8,656 nt of DNA, from the NCBI GenBank assembly GCA_026391235.1, contig JAPLDV010000601.1:1-8656 (forward strand), read 5' to 3'. This document shows, one piece after another, positions 1 through 6,421 of this stretch. The notes below the pieces were generated by a model. The model did no database searches and was not told where the DNA came from. It saw only the letters and a list, made by a program, of their open reading frames with translations. The position numbers and the translations under genes are program-made. Each line of letters begins with the position of its first letter. Position 1 is the first letter of the stretch. Source of the DNA: Bacteroidia bacterium. GTDB lineage: Bacteria > Bacteroidota > Bacteroidia > Bacteroidales > UBA12481.

Positions 1-57
1 GGAATAGTCGATGTCGTATTTCTTGGCTAACCGATCTATCCTTTCTATGGTTGTCAT
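1..57 (-). CDS. Partial CDS, N-terminus only, unknown product
   Basis: A leftward reading frame starts with ATG at 57-55 and is still open at the window edge. It gives 19 residues, beginning MTTIERIDRLAKKYDIDYS. An in-frame stop at 97-99 lies upstream, so ATG at 57 is the first ATG after that stop. No Shine-Dalgarno sequence is visible, which is usual in Bacteroidota. The 25-60 nt upstream contain an 8-bp inverted repeat (83-90 and 112-119) that could be an operator or leader hairpin. The charged, helical start is protein-like, but 19 residues are too few to name a family. It could also be a chance frame. Confidence 0.4.
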   Translation of the reverse strand, partial: MTTIERIDRLAKKYDIDYS

Positions 58-82
58 ATCTGTTATGCTGGTACTTAATCTG

Positions 83-119
83 TTGGGAACATTGTTTTAT
101 TATTCTTCCCGGTTCCCAA
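83..119. repeat. 8-bp perfect inverted repeat upstream of the left-edge gene
   Basis: TTGGGAAC at 83-90 is matched exactly by its complement GTTCCCAA at 112-119, with 21 nt between. It lies 26-62 nt upstream of the leftward ATG at 57, where an operator or leader hairpin would sit. No T-tract follows on either side, so it is unlikely to be an intrinsic terminator. A shorter 15-nt palindrome, TCAACAATTTGTTGA, lies nearby at 165-179. Function is unknown. Confidence 0.4.
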
Positions 120-129
120 TATATGCAAG

Positions 130-213
130 TTAAACCCGGCGACAGGATTTTTTCAGGAGAGAAATCAACAATTTGTTGAAACGGTCAAACTCAGGTTGTT
201 CCGAAACCGAGCA
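130..213 (-). other. Short coding-like remnant in a non-coding gap
   Basis: Between the left-edge gene and the integrase tail, one leftward frame of 27 codons between stops (stop TAA at 132-130) looks protein-like, with the stretch EQPEFDRFNKLLISLLKK. It has no ATG start and a stop just upstream at 214-216. It may be what is left of a gene that followed the integrase in an older element, or it may be chance. The rest of 58-252 holds only the inverted repeats noted separately. Confidence 0.2.
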
Positions 214-252
214 TCAAATTCAGATCCCACCTGGGCTTTTACTTCCGTTCAT

Positions 253-387
253 TCATTCTTCATCCTGAAACCTTTTACCGGCGGTCAGCTTCTCTGAATG
301 GTCGAAGGACTTTAGGTAGGCTAAGGTGGTCTCAAGATTGGAATGGCCAAGCATCTCGCTGATGCCCATGATTGCTGTGTAAAGTTA
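253..387 (-). pseudogene. Tyrosine recombinase remnant, C-terminal ~44 codons
   Basis: The leftward frame ends with TGA at 255-253 and encodes the end of a tyrosine recombinase: ...ISEMLGHSNLETTLAYLKSF DHSEKL..., read here in two parts. It keeps the LGHSN histidine and the nucleophilic tyrosine (TTLAY). It matches the end of the complete integrase at 6481-7734 almost residue for residue, including 23 identical bases (341-363 against 6560-6582). Similarity stops near 370-375 and the frame hits a stop at 385-387, so the rest of the catalytic domain and the whole N-terminus are gone. It is inactive, a trace of an older or tandem element with a related integrase. Confidence 0.85.
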
Positions 388-481
388 AACTTGGAGACCA
401 AGATAGAGAAGAATAACAGTTAGCATCACTGCAATTGTTGAGATGTGGACAAAATTGCCACTATCCGATATAATATGTGAA

Positions 482-493
482 AAGAAATTTCTT
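482..493. promoter_or_regulatory. 12-bp palindrome upstream of the HTH gene
   Basis: AAGAAATTTCTT is a perfect palindrome 35 bp before the ATG at 528. TATCTTTA at 496-503 matches seven of eight positions of the Bacteroidota -7 element TAnnTTTG and sits just downstream. A palindrome next to a promoter-like box suggests an operator, perhaps for the HTH protein itself, but an AT-rich palindrome of this size can also arise by chance. Confidence 0.3.
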
Positions 494-527
494 GGTATCT
501 TTATTGGTCAGTATAAGCGTTTTAACT

Positions 528-848
528 ATGGAAAATCCGTTTGACTCCCTTGAAAAGAGGCTGGCTGGTATTGAAGAAAAACTCGACAGCTTGATTGCTA
601 AAATGGAAAATGGTTCGGTACAGGCATCAAACACCTGGATAAGCACGAAGCAACTCTCAGAATACCTTGGGATTTCAAAAGCTGCAGTGACCAACCTACG
701 TGGTTCAAAGATCCCCTTTTACAAAGTAGGAGGAAGGATACTTTTCAAAAAGCAGGAGGTAGATGAGTTGTTGGAGAAAACCCGACACAAGACAGGCGGT
801 GAATATCTTGATGAATATCTATATGGTCAAAAATTGAAAGGCAGGTAA
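528..848 (+). CDS. Excisionase-like helix-turn-helix protein
   Basis: A 106-residue protein with two parts. Residues 5-28 form a charged heptad-like helix (LEKRLAGIEEKLDSLIAKM), likely a short coiled coil. Residues 37-84 form a MerR/excisionase-type HTH of the HTH_17 kind (WISTKQLSEYLGIS..., then IPFYKVGGRILFKKQEVDELL). In Bacteroidota such proteins sit beside tyrosine recombinases and act as excisionases or small regulators. I chose ATG 528 over the in-frame ATG at 477 because the family usually starts with MENPF and the extra 17 residues are hydrophobic and unlike it. It probably bends DNA at attachment sites or regulates neighbouring genes. Its own integrase may be the truncated one at 253-387. 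The reading frame shows no damage. It is followed after 63 bp by a broken gene in the same direction. Confidence 0.8.
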   Translation: MENPFDSLEKRLAGIEEKLDSLIAKMENGSVQASNTWISTKQLSEYLGISKAAVTNLRGSKIPFYKVGGRILFKKQEVDELLEKTRHKTGGEYLDEYLYGQKLKGR

Positions 849-911
849 TAATATGTTCTCTCAACATCATACCAACAAGAACCTCTTTATCAACTATATG
901 AATAACAGATC

Positions 912-1455
912 ATGGACGAAACTATACTTAAGGAGATTAAGAAAATACGCATATTGCTGGCTGAGCTGACCGGAACCGCTGACCTCCCGGCAACCGAAAG
1001 ATTTTCAAAGGAAGCCATCGCCAAAGCAGCAAAAGAATTCCGTGTCCTTGCCATTCAAAGGGGAGAATGGATTCCGGGGCATGAAATCAAAAAGGTGATC
1101 AGGTCAGCTCCCTGGAACTGTTCAAAGGTCATTGAAGAAGCACTTCCGTATCCCGGATTCTCTCCGCGATATCTTTTCGACTCCCTATTCAGCCCCAACC
1201 GAACAATTGGTCAGGGATGAGATTCAATTACTAATGGAGGATTACATGAAGTTTGCCCTGTCAGAGTACATCGATCTGTATGAAAGGAAAACCCATGCGC
1301 TCTTCAAGTTTGATTACTCCTTCGATCGATATTTGAAACCGGAGCTGAAAAAGTATTGCAAGGATTGGACGTTTAAGTTCAACTATGCTAATCATGCGTT
1401 GAAGAGGATTTTGGAGCTGAAGCCTTCTGACAGAATTCCTTGTCTGAAGCTTTGA
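912..1455 (+). pseudogene. Broken mobile-element accessory gene with internal deletion and frameshift
   Basis: Two frames together make one damaged gene. The first, from ATG 912, encodes a hydrophilic helical protein (MDETILKEIKKIRILLAEL...) that reads well up to about SAPWNCSKVIEE near 1140, then turns into unlikely residues until a stop at 1218-1220. From about 1132 another frame takes over with KKHFRIPDSLRDI and runs to a natural-looking end (KKYCKDWTFKFNYANHALKR..., stop 1453-1455). From memory of similar Bacteroidota proteins beside excisionase-like genes, the intact protein has a longer middle section, so an internal deletion shifted the frame here; this comparison was not tested by alignment. 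Function is unknown. It lies 63 bp after the HTH gene and was probably co-transcribed with it. Confidence 0.7.
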
Positions 1456-1738
1456 TTTGTTAGTTCATAATATACAATTAGGGACTGACTATTGTATCGG
1501 ATTTACAACTGCTTCATTTTCATCAAACAAAAAAAATAGTTGATTCTCATAAAGAATTAACAATCAATTAATTGATTGTTACCACGGATCAACTAAGTTT
1601 CAAATAATATGTTACTTATCATATTCCGTAATGTATCTAGTTTGTAGAAGTAATTATTTTTATTTTATTGCACAATCCTTTTTTGAAAAATTTGTTCGGT
1701 ATGGGTTTTTGTTCTAGTGAAGGAAATTATAACCTTTA
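1456..1738. other. AT-rich gene-free gap
   Basis: I see no credible coding frame on either strand. The gap holds a small inverted repeat just after the broken gene (ATACAAT at 1472-1478 and ATTGTAT at 1491-1497, without a T-tract) and the large nested palindrome and terminator at 1529-1595. From 1596 to 1738 there is only AT-rich sequence without clear structure. The right border is the point where the IS1380-like homology stops. Confidence 0.5.
1529..1595 (-). terminator. Leftward terminator with nested palindrome
   Basis: Read leftward, an outer stem forms between ATCAACTA (1588-1595) and TAGTTGAT (1537-1544) and is followed at once by eight T residues (A8 at 1529-1536 on the plus strand). 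This is the layout of an intrinsic terminator. Inside it lies a perfect 24-bp palindrome at 1558-1581 with half-site TAACAATCAATT, which would make a second, very stable hairpin with almost no loop. The outer stem gains two further pairs inward, one a wobble. It would stop leftward transcription arriving from the IS1380-like remnant and possibly from the two-ATPase operon beyond it. The inner palindrome could also work as a protein-binding site or cruciform. Confidence 0.6.
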
Positions 1739-2160
1739 ATGTCATTTTTCCAGTTTCAGTTGGGAAAACCAAAACTGGTTAATCGCCGCGAACAACTTGT
1801 CGTTGCGTTCCTGGTCGAACTTCCTGAAGAACCTGCTAAAAGTGCTTTGGCTGGCCATTCCTTTGTCCCAACCCAATCTGCCTTGGTGCACTTGATCATG
1901 GCGAAGGGTTCCGAAGTGGGTCAGCCTGGTGGCTCCCAGAATCGTGCTGACCATCCCTCAGCAAGATCGGTAGAACTGTATCCTCGGGTAGATCCTGGAG
2001 AAGGCGAATCCGGGCAATGTTCTTCCAAGTATTGCTTCAATCCGTTCCGACGGTATGTCTCCTCGATTAACCGGAGACCGCCCAAGGGAGAGACCTCTTT
2101 GTTTGTGAAATCGTATGCCAAACTGTTCATCCTTTGGGTGAAATTACACATATTACTCAA
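1736..2160 (-). pseudogene. IS1380-like transposase remnant, N-terminal part, frameshifted
   Basis: Leftward frames carry the N-terminal region of an IS1380-type DDE transposase. One frame starts at ATG 2160 (or ATG 2130) and gives SPLGGLRLIEETYRRNGL followed by RGYSSTDLAEG. Near 1955 a single-base loss in a G-run shifts the frame, and the homology continues as MVSTILGATRLTHFGTLRHD and QSTFSRFFRKF. A second shift lies in the A-run near 1745, where KMTL is read in another frame. Homology then ends just before the place where the first catalytic aspartate (DxDST) is expected. All catalytic residues are therefore missing and the protein is dead. I found no IS terminal inverted repeats. The remnant may have arrived as part of a larger insertion, most of which was later deleted. 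Confidence 0.75.
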
Positions 2161-2225
2161 CCCAAAATATAATCAGGGGTTCGAAGGTTTTCAAATCAGT
2201 CTAATGAATTAATTGGGTTAATGCC

Positions 2226-5102
2226 TTAGATTATCAGATTATTAATAAAATCATTATACGACTCATTTACGGAGCTTAAGTGTTTTTGATTAAATTGTAC
2301 AATCATTTTGTTTATCCGTGTACCTTTTTCGACTAGCTCTTGTATTCTTTTTAGAGAAATTTCTCTGCTTTCTATTTCAAAAACCCAAGAAATAAACCAA
2401 TAAAGTAGTAGTGCCTTATGTCTTTGTTTATCAATTGAAAGTTCATGCCAATATTTAGAACCAAGACTAAAATCACCAGAAAGTAGCAATAAATTTATAT
2501 ATTCCAGCATTGTTAAACTTGAGTCTTTTTTATTCATTAAGATTTTTTCATATAGAACCCTTGCTTCATTAATATTTTCAAAATAATAGAGTAAATAATG
2601 CGCCCATAAAGTCTCCAATTTAATGCATTCTTCATCGCGTATTAATAATTCTTCAAAAATCTTTTTACCTTGATCAAGATTTCCATTCTCAAGATTAAGA
2701 CGTGCTTTAAGACAAAGGACACACATATTGGTCGGAAAATGCCTCAATGCAATTCCTATGCTTTTTTTCGCAGCTGTTAAGTCCCTTTTTTTATCGATTA
2801 AGAAAGAAGAATAATCACATAAGGCTTTAATATTTTTGGGATCTAACTTCAAGGCCTTAATATAGGAAGAATTTGCCTTATCGTACTCCAAGGTCCCGTT
2901 AATTAGGAATTTTGCGTAAGCGAGATAGTTTTCAATTCTATCTGGTTCCAAATTTATAGCTTCGTTAAAGTATCTATTCGATAACTCCTTGTTATTTAGT
3001 TTTTTCCATATAAATCTTGCATATTGTATTCTAATTTCTGAGCAGCGTTGGTTATTGCTTATCGCTAATTCAAAATTCTCTTTTGATTCAATATTTTCCC
3101 CGTGTCTTTGATTGAAATTGGCCAAACTACAAACAATACAGCTATTGTAGTCGGAAATTTTAGTTGCTTTTTTAAGTAAGTCTTTAGCTTCTGAAGTTTT
3201 GCCTTCCTCCTCTTTAAGTCTCGCTTGTCTTATTAGTATTTGAAGAGGTAATGGGCTAATATTCAAGCCTTCATTAATAAATTTTCTTCTTTCTGAGATG
3301 TCACCGGCAGAATCAATTTTTAGAATAATTTTTGGATCAGGTTCAATCTTACTTTCATTTAACCATGAGAACATTGATCTTGCTTCCTTTGGTAATTTTA
3401 AAAAAGTATCATCCGAATTACTCTCGATATATTCTTCTAAAAATACGAGGAAATCCAATGATACTTCGTCTTTTATTATTAATTTAAGCTCGGCAATATA
3501 TTTTTTGAACAAAGAAGATTCTATCTTGTATCGATAAACCTGACCTAAAAAGGGAAATACAATAAACTTAACCTTTCTATTATCATCTTTTTGAAGGAGG
3601 TGTTTAATAATATAAAATGCCTCATTAAAAAATGAATAGGTTGGCAAAATGTATATAAGATATTTCCATATATCATAAACATTAAGCTCAAAATCTTCGC
3701 TTTGTGGAAATTGATAGCTCCTCTTGCTAGCCAATCGCAGAGCAAAAACTATTGCTTCTTTAGAAGCTTTATTTTTAATTTCTTCAATACAGGTCTCAAG
3801 AAAAGGGATCTCTTCAGCAGAGTCGAATTTTTTTAATGCAACTTCATAATATGGGTATTCTGCTTGGTATTTACATTTTGTGTTTTCTTCCTGAAAAACT
3901 GCCAGATGTTTGTATTGTAAATATTTGTTAATCAATTCTTTTTCGGAATATAATGCGGAAATTAACTGAGCAAATAAGCCGATGATTCCATCTCTATTCT
4001 CATTTAGTTCAATGCAAAACCTTAATATTGGCTCACTAAGTTCATATAAATTATCTCTTCCTTTTTTATATGTTGACACAAAACCAATCCTTTGAAGATC
4101 AGACATGTGCTTTGAGGTTATATTTGCAGTTAATAGACATTGTCTTGAAATAACCGAGCCTTTTTGAGGGATTCTTTGTAAAGCGAGAAAATGAACAATT
4201 TTTTGTTGCTGAGGGGGGAGTGATCTTAAAAACGATTCATAATACGGCTTAAGTTTATCTAGCACATTTATGAATGAAACTGATAAATCGTTTTTAAAGT
4301 CAGCCTTAATGAAATCGTAAAAGAGGACTACGAGTCTATGATTTCCTTCAGTCAGATGGTGAATTGATTTTATTTTTCCTCGACCTTGGGTAGTATCAAG
4401 AAAATTAATAATGTCGTTTTGCTTTTCATTTTCCGCTAATTTCTTTAATAAAAATCCAGATTCAGAGGCATTTAACTTCTTCAAGTGCGTTATATGAAAA
4501 AAATTGTAAAAAGGCATATCCTCATTCTGAATATCAAAAAATAGAGCTTGACAGGATGCAATTATTATAGTGTTTTGATATTGTTGAATGAAATCTCTTA
4601 ATTTGGATTGTCCAACTTTTTTAATTCCTTTAAAGATTTCGTTTAGATTTTCGACAATAATTATAAGCTTTTTATTAATTAATTGTTCTCTCAATACTTT
4701 AACCGCATAAACATCGCGGGATAAAGGAGGAAGAACTTTAATTGCTTGGATTTCTTTTTCCCAAAAATCAATAGTCGATTTATCACTTCCCCATTTTTGA
4801 AAAGAATTCATAATTCTTATTAGAAAGGATAAGAAAGAATCTATCCCAAATTCATCTTCTGCCATATATGCAATCATGGTTTCGGAGGTGATCTGGTCAT
4901 TTGTGGCAATTCGATTGTATAAGACCCTCAATAAGTGGGTTTTACCACTTCCTCTCGGACCGATGATTAAATGATGTGTACGGACATTAGAACTAAGGGA
5001 AACTAAAATACTTTGTTGAATTAGATCAACAACCTCGGTTCTACCAACTAACAAGTTTTCTAGAACCGTTGGCTTTTCGCAGGTAGAATTGAAAATAAGC
5101 AT
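2226..5102 (-). CDS. STAND-like/AAA ATPase with winged helix and TPR repeats
   Basis: A 958-residue cytoplasmic protein with no signal peptide or membrane segment. The NTPase domain has a Walker A motif GPRGSGKT at residues 48-55, a Walker B-like strand LIIIVENLNEIF at 146-157 (Glu-Asn where Asp is usual), a sensor-like TIIIASCQ at 178-185, and EGNHRLVVLFY at 252-262, which resembles the GNPR motif of STAND and AAA ATPases. Residues about 295-365 look like a winged helix (LPPQQQKIVHFLALQ ... YELSEPILRF). The remainder is helical, and from about 600 to 900 it shows TPR-like units with a spacing near 35 residues (for example NRYFNEAINLEPD, KALKLDPKNIKALCDYSSFL). The layout of NTPase, wHTH and TPR sensor is that of signal-transducing ATPases, where repeats bind a ligand and the NTPase switches state. 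No effector domain such as a nuclease, TIR or protease is visible. The start lies 2 bp after the stop of the upstream ATPase gene, implying translational coupling and a shared complex or pathway. Exact function is unknown. Confidence 0.85.
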   Translation of the reverse strand: MLIFNSTCEKPTVLENLLVGRTEVVDLIQQSILVSLSSNVRTHHLIIGPRGSGKTHLLRVLYNRIATNDQITSETMIAYMAEDEFGIDSFLSFLIRIMNSFQKWGSDKSTIDFWEKEIQAIKVLPPLSRDVYAVKVLREQLINKKLIIIVENLNEIFKGIKKVGQSKLRDFIQQYQNTIIIASCQALFFDIQNEDMPFYNFFHITHLKKLNASESGFLLKKLAENEKQNDIINFLDTTQGRGKIKSIHHLTEGNHRLVVLFYDFIKADFKNDLSVSFINVLDKLKPYYESFLRSLPPQQQKIVHFLALQRIPQKGSVISRQCLLTANITSKHMSDLQRIGFVSTYKKGRDNLYELSEPILRFCIELNENRDGIIGLFAQLISALYSEKELINKYLQYKHLAVFQEENTKCKYQAEYPYYEVALKKFDSAEEIPFLETCIEEIKNKASKEAIVFALRLASKRSYQFPQSEDFELNVYDIWKYLIYILPTYSFFNEAFYIIKHLLQKDDNRKVKFIVFPFLGQVYRYKIESSLFKKYIAELKLIIKDEVSLDFLVFLEEYIESNSDDTFLKLPKEARSMFSWLNESKIEPDPKIILKIDSAGDISERRKFINEGLNISPLPLQILIRQARLKEEEGKTSEAKDLLKKATKISDYNSCIVCSLANFNQRHGENIESKENFELAISNNQRCSEIRIQYARFIWKKLNNKELSNRYFNEAINLEPDRIENYLAYAKFLINGTLEYDKANSSYIKALKLDPKNIKALCDYSSFLIDKKRDLTAAKKSIGIALRHFPTNMCVLCLKARLNLENGNLDQGKKIFEELLIRDEECIKLETLWAHYLLYYFENINEARVLYEKILMNKKDSSLTMLEYINLLLLSGDFSLGSKYWHELSIDKQRHKALLLYWFISWVFEIESREISLKRIQELVEKGTRINKMIVQFNQKHLSSVNESYNDFINNLII

Positions 5103-5104
5103 AG

Positions 5105-6268
5105 TTATGAGTGGTTAGTTTTCCACCATTCTTTTAAGAGTTTATATTTGAAGGAATAATTTCTTTTACCTTCGATTAAGTATCTGTTTACATATAAATC
5201 ACGAAACAGAAAATCCAGTGTTTCTTTGATTTCCTCATCTGGTACGGAGATTTTTAATTTTACGAGTTGCAATATTTCCGATTCAGGCATATCATTGTCC
5301 ATTTTAGATAAACTGTTTAATATTACCATGCTGATTTTTTTGATATTTTCGTTATAGTATATTTTTATCCTTGAAAGAAAGTGTTCAAATTGTCCGTTGC
5401 CTGATGGACTGTTTATTAGTTTAGTAACCTGCAGATCAACATTTTTTTGTGAAAATATTTCATTATTAAGGCACATTTCACTAACAATATAGTTAATATA
5501 AAAGGGCAGACAATCTAGCCGATGACATAGATATGACTGGACATCCGGACTACAATTGTCTTCCTTTTTATTAGATTCAATTAAATACTTAACAAGATTA
5601 TTTGCATCGTCGTAGGTCATTTCTGTAAGAATATAATTATACATGTCATTTAATGGCTCGCTGACATAATTTCTTTCTTGTTTAAGGATATCCAGAACAA
5701 CGTTAATGCCTATAGAACCGCAATAGATAAACCTTAAACCATGCTTACCATAAGTATGTCGAAGAACTCTCAGTGTGTCTAAGATTTCTATTGCTTCACT
5801 TGCATTTTTATATTCAATAATAAATTTGTAAAGCATCCAAGGAAATTCATCTAGCATTATTAAGATTTTCTTTCCACGAGAATTCTCGATGGCTTCTTCA
5901 ATAACTTGAATTAGCCCTTGTTTCCAATAGGGCTTGAAACTTGGCAATTTGACATTTATCACATCCTTACCTCCAAGATGGTTCTCATACCATTTCATAA
6001 ACCTACCCCCACCTGTGGTTTTAATCAAAGCACTTCTTGATAGTTGATCGATAATTTGATGAAGAAATTCTTCCGGATTTGTAATTCCTTCGACAACCAT
6101 GTGAATGGGTGTATATGATTCATTTGGGATTGCCTCCATTTTCCTAAGGACTTCTGTTTTTCCCATCCTTCGATGTGAGGAAAGAATTACACTTGAACTA
6201 TTCAGGTGGAACCACAAATCACTCATTTCATGGTCACGACCGATAATGCCTTCTGCTGGAGATGCCAT
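5105..6268 (-). CDS. Archaeal-ATPase-like P-loop ATPase, first gene of the two-ATPase operon
   Basis: A 387-residue cytoplasmic protein resembling the archaeal ATPase group (PF01637-like AAA proteins). It opens with GIIGRDHEMSDL (residues 8-19), typical of the lead-in to the P-loop. A Walker A variant SSHRRMGKT lies at 30-38, Walker B ILIMLDEFPW at 135-144 with Asp140 and Glu141, and a sensor-1-like strand RFIYCGSIGI at 179-188. EPLNDMYNYILTEMTYDDA follows at about 204-222, as the lid region does in relatives. Residues about 305-385 resemble a winged helix ending in YSFKYKLLKEWW. ATP binding and hydrolysis look possible because all core residues are present. ATG 6268 is preceded by an A-rich leader and sits about 14 bp from a strong promoter match, which fixes the start well. 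It is translated ahead of the large TPR-ATPase with 2 bp between the genes. The partner or substrate cannot be read from the sequence. Confidence 0.85.
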   Translation of the reverse strand: MASPAEGIIGRDHEMSDLWFHLNSSSVILSSHRRMGKTEVLRKMEAIPNESYTPIHMVVEGITNPEEFLHQIIDQLSRSALIKTTGGGRFMKWYENHLGGKDVINVKLPSFKPYWKQGLIQVIEEAIENSRGKKILIMLDEFPWMLYKFIIEYKNASEAIEILDTLRVLRHTYGKHGLRFIYCGSIGINVVLDILKQERNYVSEPLNDMYNYILTEMTYDDANNLVKYLIESNKKEDNCSPDVQSYLCHRLDCLPFYINYIVSEMCLNNEIFSQKNVDLQVTKLINSPSGNGQFEHFLSRIKIYYNENIKKISMVILNSLSKMDNDMPESEILQLVKLKISVPDEEIKETLDFLFRDLYVNRYLIEGKRNYSFKYKLLKEWWKTNHS

Positions 6269-6276
6269 AATCTTTT

Positions 6277-6340
6277 TTATTCAAACATACAACAAGTTTA
6301 TCGCACAACCAAATTATCGTACAATAATTTTGTTGTACAA
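6277..6340 (-). repeat. Four TTGT motifs at exact 16-bp spacing across the promoter
   Basis: On the minus strand the hexamers TTGTAC, TTGTAC, TTGTGC and TTGTAT start at 6340, 6324, 6308 and 6292, each exactly 16 bp from the next. The two middle units are the most alike: TTGTACGATAATTTGG and TTGTGCGATAAACTTG share 12 of 16 bases. The first unit also contains the palindrome GTTGTACAAC (6341-6332). The array covers the -33 element, the spacer and the -7 element. It looks like an operator array for a repressor or activator. Iteron-like function is less likely because no replication gene is nearby. Confidence 0.6.
6282..6313 (-). promoter_or_regulatory. Bacteroidota-type promoter of the two-ATPase operon
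   Basis: On the minus strand TTTG (6313-6310) is followed after exactly 20 bp by TATGTTTG (6289-6282). This is a full match to the Bacteroidota housekeeping consensus TTTG, 19-21 bp, TAnnTTTG. Transcription should start near 6276-6278, leaving a leader of only about 8-10 nt before ATG 6268, with A-rich sequence and no Shine-Dalgarno. The promoter overlaps the 16-bp periodic motif array, so it is probably under the control of a DNA-binding protein. Confidence 0.75.
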
Positions 6341-6421
6341 CGTATTATTTGCAGGCGGGTTGCTTTACTGATCCAACCCTTAACCTAAAAGTTGGGTTTA
6401 ATAGATTGAAATATAATACAA

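Noticed and set aside
477..527. N-terminal extension of the HTH protein from ATG 477
   Set aside because: The 17 extra residues are hydrophobic and atypical for the family, while ATG 528 gives the usual MENPF start; the segment also contains the palindrome and promoter-like box.
1456..1600. Retron-type or other structured ncRNA at the nested palindrome
   Set aside because: No reverse transcriptase or other partner gene is present, and the adjoining T8 tract gives a simpler explanation as a leftward terminator.
2170..2200. tRNA T-arm-like GGGGTTCGAAGG
   Set aside because: The bases either side of the loop do not pair into a T-stem and no anticodon arm precedes it.
1739..2212. Plus-strand open frame of 157 codons with a proper ATG
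   Set aside because: It is antisense to the IS1380-like remnant, whose motifs on the minus strand are clear; the plus-strand protein has no recognisable domain and a low-complexity, proline- and arginine-rich look typical of a shadow frame.
6298..6324. DnaA boxes (TTATCGCACAA and TTATCGTACAA resemble TTATCCACA), hence a replication origin
   Set aside because: Each copy has an extra base relative to the DnaA box, there is no replication gene nearby, and the array is better explained as a 16-bp periodic operator on a promoter.
6105..6388. Two overlapping plus-strand frames across the start of the small ATPase gene
   Set aside because: They run antisense to the ATPase start and its promoter, have no coding character and no promoter of their own.
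2155..6400. Terminal inverted repeats bounding the ATPase block (TTGGGTTAAT near 2213 and TTGGGTTTAAT near 6392)
   Set aside because: The copies are short, AT-rich and in the same orientation, each is also close to a local complement, and no target duplication is visible; chance cannot be excluded.
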